NCBI GenBank assembly: GCA_021784125.1
Contig: JAJXTF010000009.1
Location: 1-34,507 of the forward strand
Reading direction: 5' to 3'
Source of the DNA: Pseudomonadota bacterium
GTDB lineage: Bacteria; Pseudomonadota; Gammaproteobacteria; Burkholderiales; Casimicrobiaceae
DNA length: 34,507 bases
The notes below the pieces were generated by a model, which was not told where the DNA came from, ran no database searches, and was given only the letters and a program-made list of their open reading frames with translations. The translations under genes were made by a program, and so were the position numbers. Below, piece after piece: positions 15,670 through 24,468 of this stretch (position 1 is its first letter; each line of letters begins with the position of its first letter).

Positions 15670-15702
15670 GACGACCCACGCTCCGCGAAACCCTTAGGCC
15701 AC

Positions 15703-15894
15703 ATGCTGCATCGACTGACCCACATGGTGTCCTGCAAGGAAGCCACGCGGCTCCTCTCCCAGAGCGAGGATCGCCGGCTGTCGCTCGGCGAGCGCGTCAA
15801 GCTGCGTCTGCACCTGGCCGTCTGCACCGGATGCGCGCGCTTCCAGCGCCAGATCGATTTCATGCGCGGTGCGATGTCGCGCTACCGGAAGTGA
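15703..15894 (+). CDS. Short zinc-finger anti-sigma factor
   Basis: A 63-residue protein from ATG 15703 (ATG 15724 is an alternative) with AGG 5 bp upstream. It contains Cys11 and then His37-x3-Cys41-x2-Cys44 (HLAVCTGC), the zinc-binding anti-sigma signature. There is no transmembrane segment or periplasmic domain, so it would be a soluble cytoplasmic inhibitor that responds to redox or zinc state rather than to envelope stress. That response is known for some ZAS-family members and is inferred here. It follows its cognate sigma gene and precedes thiS by 13 bp. Confidence 0.82.
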   Translation: MLHRLTHMVSCKEATRLLSQSEDRRLSLGERVKLRLHLAVCTGCARFQRQIDFMRGAMSRYRK

Positions 15895-15907
15895 TTGCAC
15901 CGCGGAC

Positions 15908-16120
15908 ATGGCCTCGCTGACGCTCACCGTGAACGGCAAGGTCACCGAGCTCGCGACGACGTCGGCGACGCTGGCCGACGTCGTCGCGCTGATGGGCCTC
16001 GAAGGCAAGCGCATCGCGATCGAGAGGAACGGCGAGATCGTCCCGCGCAGCCGCTACGCGAGCACACCGGTCGCGGGCGGCGACCGTCTGGAAATCGTCG
16101 GCGCCGTCGGCGGGGGCTGA
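15908..16120 (+). CDS. thiS: Sulfur carrier protein ThiS
   Basis: A 70-residue ubiquitin-like protein ([23 protein letters not shown], then [36 protein letters not shown]). It ends in the Gly-Gly tail that is adenylated and converted to thiocarboxylate to donate sulfur to ThiG. ATG 15908 gives the usual family length. It is 30 bp upstream of thiG and probably co-transcribed with it. No thiamine-pyrophosphate riboswitch is visible upstream, where the anti-sigma gene lies. Confidence 0.95.
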   Translation: MASLTLTVNGKVTELATTSATLADVVALMGLEGKRIAIERNGEIVPRSRYASTPVAGGDRLEIVGAVGGG

Positions 16121-16150
16121 GCCCCGGCGGTGCCGGAGTAAAATGGCGTC

Positions 16151-16963
16151 ATGAACGCTCCCGCCCCCGCCTCGACGCTCGTCGACCCGCTGGTGATCGC
16201 CGGCCGCGCCTACCGGTCGCGGCTCCTGGTCGGCACCGGCAAGTATCGCGATTTCAACGAGACGCGCGATGCGATCGTCGCCTCGGGCGCCGAGATCGTC
16301 ACCGTCGCGATCCGCAGGACCAACCTCGGGCAGAACGCCAGCGAGCCGTCGCTGCTGGATGCACTGCCGCCCTCCGAGTTCACCTACCTGCCCAACAGCG
16401 CCGGCTGCTACACCGCCGACGAAGCCGTGCGCACGCTGCGCCTGGGACGCGAGCTCCTCGACGGCCACAAGCTGTGCAAGCTCGAGGTGCTGGGCGATCC
16501 GGCGTCGCTGTTCCCCAACATGCGCGAAACGCTGGTCGCCGCCGAGAAGCTGGTCGCCGACGGCTTCGACGTCATGGTCTACACCTCCGACGACCCGATC
16601 GTCGCGCGCGAGCTCGAGCAGATCGGCTGCGTCGCGATCATGCCGCTCGCGTCGCTGATCGGCTCGGGGATGGGCATCCTCAATCCCTGGAACCTGCGCC
16701 TGATCCTCGAGCAGGCGAAGCTGCCGGTCCTGGTCGACGCGGGCGTGGGCACCGCCTCCGACGCGTCGATCGCGATGGAGCTGGGATGCGCCGGGGTGCT
16801 GATGAACACCGCCATCGCCAAGGCACGCGAGCCGGTGCGGATGGCGCGCGCGATGCGGCTCGCCGTCGAGGCCGGACGCGAAGCCTTCCTCGCCGGTCGC
16901 ATGCCCCGCAAGTACTACGAGGCGAGCGCCAGCTCGCCCGCCACGGGCCTGATCGGCTCGTAG
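16151..16963 (+). CDS. thiG: Thiazole synthase ThiG
   Basis: A 270-residue TIM-barrel enzyme that condenses deoxyxylulose phosphate, dehydroglycine and the ThiS thiocarboxylate to the thiamine thiazole phosphate. Family motifs are clear: [10 protein letters not shown] near the start, the Schiff-base lysine in CKLEVLGD (Lys110), [15 protein letters not shown], and the phosphate site [11 protein letters not shown] followed by [13 protein letters not shown] 16151 follows thiS by 30 bp. The length is normal. thiO, thiE and the ThiF partner are not in the window. Confidence 0.97.
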   Translation: MNAPAPASTLVDPLVIAGRAYRSRLLVGTGKYRDFNETRDAIVASGAEIVTVAIRRTNLGQNASEPSLLDALPPSEFTYLPNSAGCYTADEAVRTLRLGRELLDGHKLCKLEVLGDPASLFPNMRETLVAAEKLVADGFDVMVYTSDDPIVARELEQIGCVAIMPLASLIGSGMGILNPWNLRLILEQAKLPVLVDAGVGTASDASIAMELGCAGVLMNTAIAKAREPVRMARAMRLAVEAGREAFLAGRMPRKYYEASASSPATGLIGS

Positions 16964-16986
16964 CCGCAGGCCGCAGGCGCTCCGCG

Positions 16987-17673
16987 GTGACGCAGTCCGC
17001 GCCGCGACGCGCGATCAGGAGCTTCGTCCTGCGCCAGGGACGGATGTCCCCGGCACAGCAGCGCGCCTGTGACGAGCTGTTGCCCCGCTACGGCGTCGAG
17101 GCTGCCGTCCCGCTCGACTTCCCGACGCTCTTCGGACGCCGCGCCCCCGTCGTGCTGGAAATCGGCTTCGGCATGGGCGAGACGACCGCCGCGATCGCCG
17201 CCGCGCAGCCCGAGGTCGACTTCCTCGGCGTCGAGATGCACCTGCCGGGGGTCGGCGCGCTGCTGCGCCGCATCGACGAGCAGGGGCTCGCCAACGTCCG
17301 CGTGCTGCGCCACGACGCCGTCGACGTCGTCGCCTCGATGATCGCGCCAGGCACGCTGGCGGGCATCCACGTCTACTTCCCCGATCCCTGGCCCAAGAAG
17401 CGCCACCACAAGCGCCGCCTGCTGCAGCCCGCGTTCGTGCGCGAGCTCGCGCTGTGCCTGGCGCCCCTCGGCTACCTGCACGTCGCGACCGACTGGGACG
17501 ATTACGCGCAGGAAATCCTCGCCACCCTCACGGCCGAGCCGCTGCTCGAGAACAGCGCCGCGGACTTCGCCCCGAGGCCTGCGTACCGCCCGCTGACCAA
17601 GTTCGAGGCGCGCGGACTGCGTCTCGGCCACGGCGTGCACGACCTGATCTTCCGCAGGCGCGTCAGCGCGTGA
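16987..17673 (+). CDS. trmB: tRNA (guanine-N7-)-methyltransferase TrmB
   Basis: A 228-residue protein from GTG 16987, 23 bp after thiG. It has the SAM motif LEIGFGMGE (57-65), [10 protein letters not shown], the diagnostic [13 protein letters not shown] (132-144) and a C-terminal [17 protein letters not shown]. It methylates N7 of G46 in the variable loop of many tRNAs. The downstream gene is convergent and overlaps its 3' end by 11 bp, leaving no space for a terminator between them. Confidence 0.96.
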   Translation: MTQSAPRRAIRSFVLRQGRMSPAQQRACDELLPRYGVEAAVPLDFPTLFGRRAPVVLEIGFGMGETTAAIAAAQPEVDFLGVEMHLPGVGALLRRIDEQGLANVRVLRHDAVDVVASMIAPGTLAGIHVYFPDPWPKKRHHKRRLLQPAFVRELALCLAPLGYLHVATDWDDYAQEILATLTAEPLLENSAADFAPRPAYRPLTKFEARGLRLGHGVHDLIFRRRVSA

Positions 17674-18754
17674 ACACGATGACGCCGGTGGGGCAGAGCT
17701 CGCGCTTGAGGTCTTCGCCGATGCCGCGGTCGAACATGCGCACGCTGTCCTGCACCGCCTGCGGGACCTCGATGGCGGCGAGACCGCTGTCGGCGAGCAG
17801 GCTCGTGAACGCGTTCTCGTAGACCTGCGACAGGTCGGGCTGGGCCGGGTAGACGTCGACTCTCGACAGCCCCAGCTCCGCCGCGAGGCGCTCGAGATAG
17901 GGCGTGTCGAAGACCCATTTGTCGTCCAGTTCGCGCGTCCAGGGCTTTTCGACCGGAGGCCCCAGCCTCGACTGGATGTCGAGCCGCATCGCCCGCATCA
18001 GGCGCGCCAGCGGGCCTTCGCCTGCACCCGATTGCCCGAGGACCGTCAGCACGCGCGCGAACATCGCCACCAGCATCAGCGACCCCGATTCCAGCGGCTC
18101 GACGAGAACGATCCTGCCTCCCGGCTTCAGCGCCGCCGCGACGTTCGCGAGCGCGGCGCGCGGGTCGAGCAGGTGATGGAGTATCGCGGCCCCGATGACG
18201 AGGTCGAAGGTCTGCGGCCGGAAGAACTTCCGGTGCAGGTCGAAACAGAACGTCGTGATGCGTCCGCGCAACTCGTCGCGGGAATCGACGAACCCGGCGA
18301 GCATGCGCAGAAGCTGGGGGGAGATGTCCGAGGCCACGATCTCGGCCTGCGGCAGCAGTCGGCAGGCTGCGAACACGCTCGCACCGCTGCCGGAGCCGAT
18401 GTCGAGCACGCGGCACGGGCGGGCGCGGTCGATCTGCGCGAGGGTCAGGCAGTAGTCGATCAGGTGGGTGAAATCGAGGCGCTCGAAATAGCGCTGGTGG
18501 TAGGTCGCGGCATCGTCGGTGAACTGCCCGGTCACGCCCGCCGGCGACCAGTCCCGGTCGACGATTATCGGGCCGTCGCGCAGCACCTCGACCCCGGGCG
18601 CGAGGATGTGCGCGAACGCGGGGTCGGCGGGGCCGGAACGCCGGCCCGGCGCCTGCGCCGCGAGCGCGCGCGCGGACGCTTCGCTGGGCAGCATCCGTCG
18701 CAGCCTGCGCTTCGCAGCATCGATCACGCGTGCCACCGACGGATTCCTGCGCAT
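17663..18754 (-). CDS. Class I SAM-dependent methyltransferase of glycan cluster
   Basis: A 363-residue protein with a basic N-terminal extension (about 110 residues) and a Rossmann methyltransferase core: VLDIGSGSG (116-124), [11 protein letters not shown] and [16 protein letters not shown], with a later [11 protein letters not shown]. The C-terminal 130 residues contain no recognised motif. It is 16 bp downstream of a GT2 gene and is the last gene of the minus-strand glycan cluster. It may therefore methylate a sugar, or cap a chain end, in the polysaccharide; this is inference. Its 3' end overlaps trmB by 11 bp from the opposite strand. Confidence 0.82.
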   Translation of the reverse strand: MRRNPSVARVIDAAKRRLRRMLPSEASARALAAQAPGRRSGPADPAFAHILAPGVEVLRDGPIIVDRDWSPAGVTGQFTDDAATYHQRYFERLDFTHLIDYCLTLAQIDRARPCRVLDIGSGSGASVFAACRLLPQAEIVASDISPQLLRMLAGFVDSRDELRGRITTFCFDLHRKFFRPQTFDLVIGAAILHHLLDPRAALANVAAALKPGGRIVLVEPLESGSLMLVAMFARVLTVLGQSGAGEGPLARLMRAMRLDIQSRLGPPVEKPWTRELDDKWVFDTPYLERLAAELGLSRVDVYPAQPDLSQVYENAFTSLLADSGLAAIEVPQAVQDSVRMFDRGIGEDLKRELCPTGVIVFTR

Positions 18755-18770
18755 CGCCAGGCGGCCGGCG

Positions 18771-19865
18771 CTAGGACCTGAAGCGCTTCAGGTAGCCGAG
18801 CGCCCTCCACAGCGGCGACGCGTGGATGCGCTCGAGTTCGCGCCCGCGCTCCAGCGCCAGCGCTTCGGCATGCCGGAACGCCGGCGTCAGCTTCGCGATC
18901 TCGGCGTCGCGCTCGGCGACCAGCCGCTGCGCGTGCGCGAGCGCGTCCTGCAGCACCCCGCTGCGCGCCGATTCGCGCGCGACGATCAGCGCGCGCTCGT
19001 CGACGTGCTCGGCGTACACCTGCCGCGCTTCCTCGCCGCCCTGCGCGTGGCGCGCGCCGTCGACGGCGAGGCGCAGCGGACGCAGTGGGTCGGCAGCGTG
19101 GAAGTCCTCGATGATTCGCGAATACTCCGGGTGCCGTTCGAGCAGCGCCGCCGTCGCGGCCCGGGTCAGCGCGTCGCGCTCGCCGGAGAAGCTGACCGCG
19201 CCCTCGTGGAACACGAAGACGTCGGCGGCGAGCACGCTGCGCCATCCCGCCGCGGCGGCGCGCAGGCAGAAATCGTTCTCCTCGCCGTAACCGCGCCCGA
19301 AGCGCTCGGCGTCGAAGGTGCCCACCGCGGCGAGGCAAGCGCGGCGTATGTACATGCAGAAGCCGACCGCCGTCGGCAGGTCGGCGCGGCGCCCGGCGTT
19401 GACGGTCGCGAACAGCCGGTCGAGCGGGGCGAGCCCCAGCGTCCCCGGCGTGCCGCCGGTCCAGCCTTCGAACGGGTACGAGCAGATCGTCGCGTTGTTC
19501 GAAAAGGGCGTCACCGTGCCGATGTCGCCTTCGCGGTACGCGCAGGCGCGCATCCTGTCGAGCCAGTCGTTGGCGACCTCGGTGTCGCTGTTGAGCAGCA
19601 CGACGTCGCGGTCGGCGTGCAGCGCGAGCCCGCGGTTGACCGTGCGCACGAATCCGAGGTTCCGGTCGTTCCGCAGCAGCTCGACCCTTCCCTGCGCCGC
19701 AAGATCGTCGAGATATGCGACGATGCCGGGCTCGGGGCTCGCATCGTCGATCGCGACGATCGACAGCGGCGTGCGCTGCGCGTGGGCGAACAGGCTCTCG
19801 AGGCAACGCCGGGTTTCGGCAAGACCCCGATACACCGGGACGATCACGTCGACGGTCGTCGTCAC
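18771..19865 (-). CDS. Family-2 glycosyltransferase with C-terminal coiled coil
   Basis: A 364-residue cytoplasmic GT-A enzyme. The N-terminus is VDVIVPVYRGLAETRRCLESLF, with DD at 40-41 and the DxD-type NSDTEV (92-97), then RRACLAAVGTFDAERFGRGYGEENDFCLRA, a typical rhamnosyl- or galactosyl-transferase-like acceptor loop. Residues about 285-345 are rich in Ala, Glu and Arg and are predicted to form a coiled coil. GTG 19865 overlaps the preceding gene's TGA by 4 bp, showing coupling. Donor and acceptor sugars are not predictable. Confidence 0.86.
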   Translation of the reverse strand: MTTTVDVIVPVYRGLAETRRCLESLFAHAQRTPLSIVAIDDASPEPGIVAYLDDLAAQGRVELLRNDRNLGFVRTVNRGLALHADRDVVLLNSDTEVANDWLDRMRACAYREGDIGTVTPFSNNATICSYPFEGWTGGTPGTLGLAPLDRLFATVNAGRRADLPTAVGFCMYIRRACLAAVGTFDAERFGRGYGEENDFCLRAAAAGWRSVLAADVFVFHEGAVSFSGERDALTRAATAALLERHPEYSRIIEDFHAADPLRPLRLAVDGARHAQGGEEARQVYAEHVDERALIVARESARSGVLQDALAHAQRLVAERDAEIAKLTPAFRHAEALALERGRELERIHASPLWRALGYLKRFRS

Positions 19866-21106
19866 GGACTACGCCGCCGTGCCATCCGCCGCGTGATGCC
19901 GCCGATGCCTTCTGCGCGCAGGATCGCGTACACGCGAGCGCGCAGGGCTCTGCCCGCCCGTGGCGAGACCGCGAGGCGCAGCAGTTGCCATGCCGCGCCG
20001 GCACCCACCGTCAACGGGCGAGCTTTCGACCCCATGCCGCCGCGTCCCTCCTCGTACTGTGCGCGCAGCAGCCGGCCCTCGGCGGCGCACCACCCGGCGA
20101 AGCTGCGCTCGCCCAGGGAAGCATCGTAGGGATCGGGGAAGGCGTCGCGCAGGTCGGCGCGGTCGCGATAGAGCCAGCGATGCCAGGGCTCGATCGGCGT
20201 TCCGTCCGAATAGCGCCCGAACGCCCACGGCGTCCGGCTGACCGGATCGTTGTCGGCAACCTCCGTCTCGCGCTCGTACCAGGCGATCAACTCCTGGACC
20301 GAAGCGCTTGCCGCGGCATTCTTGATCGCCATGATGCGATGCGCACCGCTGTCGAAGCCCGTGAAATGATAGAAGCCCAGCGGCTCGCCGTCGACCTGGA
20401 ATCCGGAATCGAGGCTGCCGGTCAGCTCGCGCGTGGTCAGGTTCCAGGTCGCGACGTTGTGCCGCGACGACTTGACGATCGCCACGCCGTCGAAGAACAC
20501 CGGTGCGAAATTCACCCACTTCTGGTCGGTGAACAGGCCGTTCGGAACGTCGGCGCGGCACAGCGCCCAGGTGCGCTCGCCCCACCACTGCGCGAAGCGC
20601 CTCCCCTCGTCGCAGTTCGCCACGCCGATGAAACCCAGGTTGAAGATGCCGTGCTTGAGGCTCGCGACCTCGTTGTCGAGGACCGCGTCGAGCGTACGCT
20701 CCGGCTTGTTCTGGTGCGGCGTCAGCGCGAGGCTGGAATGCGCGAGCGTGCCGAGGATGTCGTCCACGCGCGAGAACAGCACGATGTCGGGATCGAAGTA
20801 CACGACCGTGGCGCAACCGGGCAGCTCGAGCAGCCGGGCGAGCGCGAACGGCTTGATCGCGGTCGCCAGTTCGACGATGTTGTGGGTGAAGCTCCACCGG
20901 TACCAGTCGGGGATGCCCAGCTGCGAGACGTCGAGCACGTCGTCGAAAGGCTCGCCTTCGGTCACCAGCCAGTCCGGCCGGCGGTCCGCCAGCGCGAGGT
21001 GGATGACGGCCTCCGGATGGTGGCGTCGGATGGAACGGCACAGGATGCGCACCTTGGGCAGGTAATTGACCGCTGCGCTGGTGAAGACTTGCAGCGTGCC
21101 GGTCAT
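19862..21106 (-). CDS. GT8-like glycosyltransferase
   Basis: A 414-residue GT-A-fold protein from ATG 21106, which overlaps the upstream stop in ATGA. It reads VFTSAAVNYLPKVRILCRSI at the start, VVYFDPDIVLFS with the metal-binding Asp105-x-Asp107, and KHGIFNLGFIGV and FTDQKWVNFAPVFF in the acceptor region. These are features of the GT8/nucleotide-diphospho-sugar transferase group. It is the middle of three tightly coupled glycosyltransferase genes. The C-terminal 80 residues are basic and may contact the membrane. Confidence 0.82.
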   Translation of the reverse strand: MTGTLQVFTSAAVNYLPKVRILCRSIRRHHPEAVIHLALADRRPDWLVTEGEPFDDVLDVSQLGIPDWYRWSFTHNIVELATAIKPFALARLLELPGCATVVYFDPDIVLFSRVDDILGTLAHSSLALTPHQNKPERTLDAVLDNEVASLKHGIFNLGFIGVANCDEGRRFAQWWGERTWALCRADVPNGLFTDQKWVNFAPVFFDGVAIVKSSRHNVATWNLTTRELTGSLDSGFQVDGEPLGFYHFTGFDSGAHRIMAIKNAAASASVQELIAWYERETEVADNDPVSRTPWAFGRYSDGTPIEPWHRWLYRDRADLRDAFPDPYDASLGERSFAGWCAAEGRLLRAQYEEGRGGMGSKARPLTVGAGAAWQLLRLAVSPRAGRALRARVYAILRAEGIGGITRRMARRRSP

Positions 21107-22767
21107 CGGCGCTCTCCGCCCGCGAGCTGGCGATGGAAATCGACCAGCGTGTCGAGCGCCGCATCGGCGTTCACCTCGGCGCAGAGCCGCGCGCGGTCGA
21201 GGCCGCGCAGCCGCTCCGCCGGGGCACCGAGGTCGAACGCCACGATCGGCAGCTGGAGGCGCATCAGCTCTTCGACGACATAGGAGAAGGTTTCCGGACA
21301 GATCGACGAAAAGAACAGCATGTTGACATGCTGCGCCTCGATCAGGTCGACGAGGTCGTCGCGCCGGTACGGCCCGGTGACGTGCAGGCGCTTCGACTCG
21401 ACGCGGATGTCGAGCCCGCCGATGACCGCGACGCGGACGTCGAGGCCTTCGCGATCGATGCGTGCGAGCATCTCCTTCACGATCCCTGCGCCTTTCTGTT
21501 CGCTGATCTGGCCGACGATGCCGATGGTGAGCGGCGCGGCAGCGTCGGCCCTGGGCAATCGCGCGGGCGCGAAATCGACGCGATGGGGGACCACGACGAT
21601 GCGCCCGGTGTCCAGCGTCGGGTAGGCGCGCAGCAGCAGCTCGCGCGTCGACTGCGAGAAGCAGCGCAGCTCGTCTGCGGCGGCCAGGCAGCGCCCCCAG
21701 ATCGCGCGCCAGGGGCCGATCTCGGTGGGTGGCGACAGCCGCACCCAGCTCGCGCGATGCCGCGCGAGACAGACTGCGCACTCGGAGACTGCCGGAATGC
21801 CGCAATAGCGCCCGTCGGCGTTCAGCAGCACGAACGACGGACACACCTGGAAATAGTCGTTGATCGCGACCGTCAGCCGCAGCCGGGGATTGCCCTCGCG
21901 CAGCGTCGCGAGCCATCCGGCGAAGACCAGCGGCTCGTCGAAGGAGACGGGGCTGTTCAGGAACAGCTCGTCGACGGCGGCGTGCGCGACGACGGCCTCG
22001 AGCGAAAGGAACGAGGAGATGCGGAAGATCCCGCCTTCGTCCGCGCTTCCGGCACCGGGGCCGAGGAACAGCTGCAGCCGGTAGTCGAGCGTCGGCAGAT
22101 TGTAAGTGCACAGCAGCACCGTCGCGCCGGCGGCGAGGCGCTCGTCGACGATCGTTCGCCGATAGACGTTCGCTCCGCCGCCCATGTTGTGGTCGAACAG
22201 GATCGTGACCCGGGTCGCGCCGGCCAGCCGCTGACGCAGCTCGAGCCCGATCGCCGCGTCGTCGAGCGAGGGGGCGAGGTAGTTCTGCGCTTTCGCGCGC
22301 TGCAGGATTCCGCGGAGGTCGCCGCGGCGAAGCCTGCGCGCGACGGCGCCCAGGACGTAGCCGATCCCGCGCAGCCGGCGCCGCCCCGGCCCAGCGTCGG
22401 CGGCCGAGCCGATGTCGAGCTGCGCTTTCCCGCCGTCGCCGTATTCGACTTCGAGGCTCCAGCGCGCGACGGGACTGCGGGGAATGTAGCCGGTGGCGAC
22501 GAAGCCCGACGTTTCGGCGGCGGGGAGCTGCGGAAACGCCGCCTTCACGTCCGCGCGCAGCAGCCCGCAACTGACGGGCAGGCGCGACTCCCAGCCGTCT
22601 CCCGCGAGCACCAGCGTCAGCGCGTCGATCGTCCGCGTCGGATGCGCGACCCAGCCCCAGCCGAAGATCCTCCGCCCGCGTGCAACCATGCGATCGATGC
22701 CGTACTTCAGTCCGGGCTCGCCGTCGCCGCTCATCGCGGCACCCGCCGACCGCGTTGCGACCTGCAT
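21103..22767 (-). CDS. GT4-like glycosyltransferase with N-terminal accessory domain and Cys cluster
   Basis: 554 residues from ATG 22767, with GAGG just upstream (ATG 22734 is possible). Residues about 20-120 form an accessory domain (GRRIFGWGWVAHPTRTIDAL, then SGFVATGYIPRSP) of the kind seen on some polysaccharide glycosyltransferases. The GT-B part follows: FDHNMGGGANVYR (191-203), a four-cysteine cluster Cys309, Cys322, Cys330, Cys333, GIVGQISEQKGAG near 435 and the donor-site CPETFSYVVEELM with an E-x7-E pattern. Retaining GT4 activity is expected. It is 13 bp downstream of the EEP-family gene and overlaps the next gene in ATGA. Confidence 0.8.
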   Translation of the reverse strand: MQVATRSAGAAMSGDGEPGLKYGIDRMVARGRRIFGWGWVAHPTRTIDALTLVLAGDGWESRLPVSCGLLRADVKAAFPQLPAAETSGFVATGYIPRSPVARWSLEVEYGDGGKAQLDIGSAADAGPGRRRLRGIGYVLGAVARRLRRGDLRGILQRAKAQNYLAPSLDDAAIGLELRQRLAGATRVTILFDHNMGGGANVYRRTIVDERLAAGATVLLCTYNLPTLDYRLQLFLGPGAGSADEGGIFRISSFLSLEAVVAHAAVDELFLNSPVSFDEPLVFAGWLATLREGNPRLRLTVAINDYFQVCPSFVLLNADGRYCGIPAVSECAVCLARHRASWVRLSPPTEIGPWRAIWGRCLAAADELRCFSQSTRELLLRAYPTLDTGRIVVVPHRVDFAPARLPRADAAAPLTIGIVGQISEQKGAGIVKEMLARIDREGLDVRVAVIGGLDIRVESKRLHVTGPYRRDDLVDLIEAQHVNMLFFSSICPETFSYVVEELMRLQLPIVAFDLGAPAERLRGLDRARLCAEVNADAALDTLVDFHRQLAGGERR

Positions 22768-22780
22768 CGCGCCTCGGCCA

Positions 22781-23638
22781 TCACTCGAGCGTCACGATGA
22801 TCGGCTGGTGGTCTGACGCCTGGGTGTCCAGGTCGACCCGCACGTCGCGCAGGCGCGCGCGCAGATCGTCGCCGACGAAGACGAAATCGCAGTGCAGCTC
22901 GGGCTCGCCGGGAACCGGCTTCTCGTAGAGCCTGAACGTCGCCGGATGCGGCGTCGCAGCGTGCATTTCGCGCCAGGCGTCGCGCAACGGCGGCGTGCCG
23001 TCCGAGAAGGCGGCGAGCATCCGCGTATGCTCGGCGGAGTCGGGCTCGAAATTGAAGTCGCCCGCGATCAGCGTTTCGCGCGGCCGCGGATACGTCTGGA
23101 ACGGTCCGCCGTCGTCCATGGTGATCCGCCCGTCGCGGGCATGCGCGTGACCCTCGGCGCAGATCGCGCGCAGCGCCTCGACCTGCGCCATCCGCTGCCG
23201 CGCCGAATAGTATTCGAGGTGCGTCGTGACGACGCGCAGCCCACCCCAGGGGGCGGCGATCACCGCCTCGATCGCGATCCGCGGCATCCCCGGCACGCCC
23301 GGATCGCAGGGGTACGGCAGCAGGTGGCGGTAGACCTGGCGCAGCGGAAGGCGCGACAGGATCATGTTCCCGAAGCGCCTGCGGCGCCCGTCGTCGCCGG
23401 GCTGGTCGACGGCGATGCCCGGCACCGCCTGGTAGCCCGGGAGCAGGGCCGCGATGCGCGCGAACTGGTCGGCGTCGTCCGCGCCCGCGAGCCGCGGATC
23501 GGGATAGTTGTCGGCGATCTCCTGCAGGCACAGCACGTCGAAATCGGCGAGCCGGCGAGCCTCAAAGACGATTCGTGCGGGATCGACGCGGCCGTCGACG
23601 CCGCGGCACCACTGCACGTTCCAGGTGACGAGCTTCAT
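22781..23638 (-). CDS. Endonuclease/exonuclease/phosphatase-family phosphodiesterase
   Basis: A 285-residue protein with all the metal-site and catalytic elements of the EEP fold: TWNVQW (Asn7), LQE (Glu40), TTHLEYYS, AGDFNFEP and the terminal SDHQP. There is no signal peptide, so it acts in the cytoplasm. ATG 23638 overlaps the ugpE stop (ATGA). Its position after ugpC-B-A-E corresponds to ugpQ, the glycerophosphodiester phosphodiesterase, in enteric bacteria. A role in hydrolysing imported glycerophosphodiesters or another phosphodiester is plausible but inferred; the fold alone would also allow nuclease or phosphatase activity. Confidence 0.85.
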   Translation of the reverse strand: MKLVTWNVQWCRGVDGRVDPARIVFEARRLADFDVLCLQEIADNYPDPRLAGADDADQFARIAALLPGYQAVPGIAVDQPGDDGRRRRFGNMILSRLPLRQVYRHLLPYPCDPGVPGMPRIAIEAVIAAPWGGLRVVTTHLEYYSARQRMAQVEALRAICAEGHAHARDGRITMDDGGPFQTYPRPRETLIAGDFNFEPDSAEHTRMLAAFSDGTPPLRDAWREMHAATPHPATFRLYEKPVPGEPELHCDFVFVGDDLRARLRDVRVDLDTQASDHQPIIVTLE

Positions 23639-24468
23639 CGGATGCCCGCGCGCATGAACGACTGCACGAACTGCCGCTGGAAGAGCAGGAATGCGAGCAG
23701 CAGCGGCCCGGTCGACAGCAGCGTCGCGGCGCTGATGATCGACCAGTCGATCCCCTGGTCGGTCGACGAGAAGACCTGCAGGCCGACGGTCACCGGGCGC
23801 GACTCGACCGAGTTGGTGATGATCAGCGGCCACAGGAAGTTGTTCCAGTGGTAGGACACCGAAACCAGCGCATAGGCGAGGTAGGTCGGGCGCGCCAGCG
23901 GCACGTAGACCTTCCACAGCGTCATCAGCGGCGAGCAGCCTTCGACGCGCGCCGCTTCGTCGAGCTCGCGCGGCACCGTCTTGAAAGTCTGTCGCAGCAG
24001 GAAGATGCCGAAGGCGCTCGCCATGTACGGCAACCCGATCGACAGGATCGTGTCCTTGATGCCGAGCGCCGCCATCGTCCGGTAGTTCTCGACGATCAGC
24101 ACGTCGGGCATTACCATCAGCTGCATCAGCACCAGCGCGAAGGCGACGTTGCGCCCGGGGAACTCGAAGCGCGCGAACGCATAGGCGGCGAGCGTCACCA
24201 GCACGAGCTGCGCTGCGAGCACCATCGTGACCAGCGCCACCGTGTTGACGAAGTACCGGGCGAACGGCGCCGCGTGCCAGGCCTTGACGAAGTTGGCGAG
24301 GGTCCACGGTGCGGTCAGCGAGAAGCTCGTCGAATATTCCGCCGGGTGGAACGCCGCCCAGAATGCATAGAGCAGCGGCAGCACCCACAGGATGCCGAGC
24401 AGCCACGCCGCCGCAGTCTCGAGCACGCGCAGGCCGCCGTTCCCGGTGCGGATCGAGGATGCCGTCAT
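23635..24468 (-). CDS. ugpE: ABC transporter permease, UgpE-like
   Basis: A 277-residue inner-membrane protein with about six helices and the MalG-type EAA loop (ELDEAARVEGCSPLMTLWKVYVPLARP) that contacts the ATPase. ATG 24468 overlaps the ugpA stop (ATGA) and the gene's own stop overlaps the EEP gene, so the four downstream genes are translationally linked. With UgpA it forms the channel of a carbohydrate-type importer, most likely for glycerol-3-phosphate or glycerophosphodiesters. Confidence 0.9.
   Translation of the reverse strand: MTASSIRTGNGGLRVLETAAAWLLGILWVLPLLYAFWAAFHPAEYSTSFSLTAPWTLANFVKAWHAAPFARYFVNTVALVTMVLAAQLVLVTLAAYAFARFEFPGRNVAFALVLMQLMVMPDVLIVENYRTMAALGIKDTILSIGLPYMASAFGIFLLRQTFKTVPRELDEAARVEGCSPLMTLWKVYVPLARPTYLAYALVSVSYHWNNFLWPLIITNSVESRPVTVGLQVFSSTDQGIDWSIISAATLLSTGPLLLAFLLFQRQFVQSFMRAGIR

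Noticed and set aside
15666-15671. CTGAGA, the core of a THI box, upstream of thiS
   Set aside because: The rest of the thiamine-pyrophosphate riboswitch (paired stems and the ACCTGATCTGG-type segment) is absent, and the anti-sigma gene lies between it and thiS.
21107-22570. Upstream extension of the GT8-like frame
   Set aside because: Arg/Ala-rich shadow of the GT4-like gene; the ATGA overlap at 21103-21106 defines the start.
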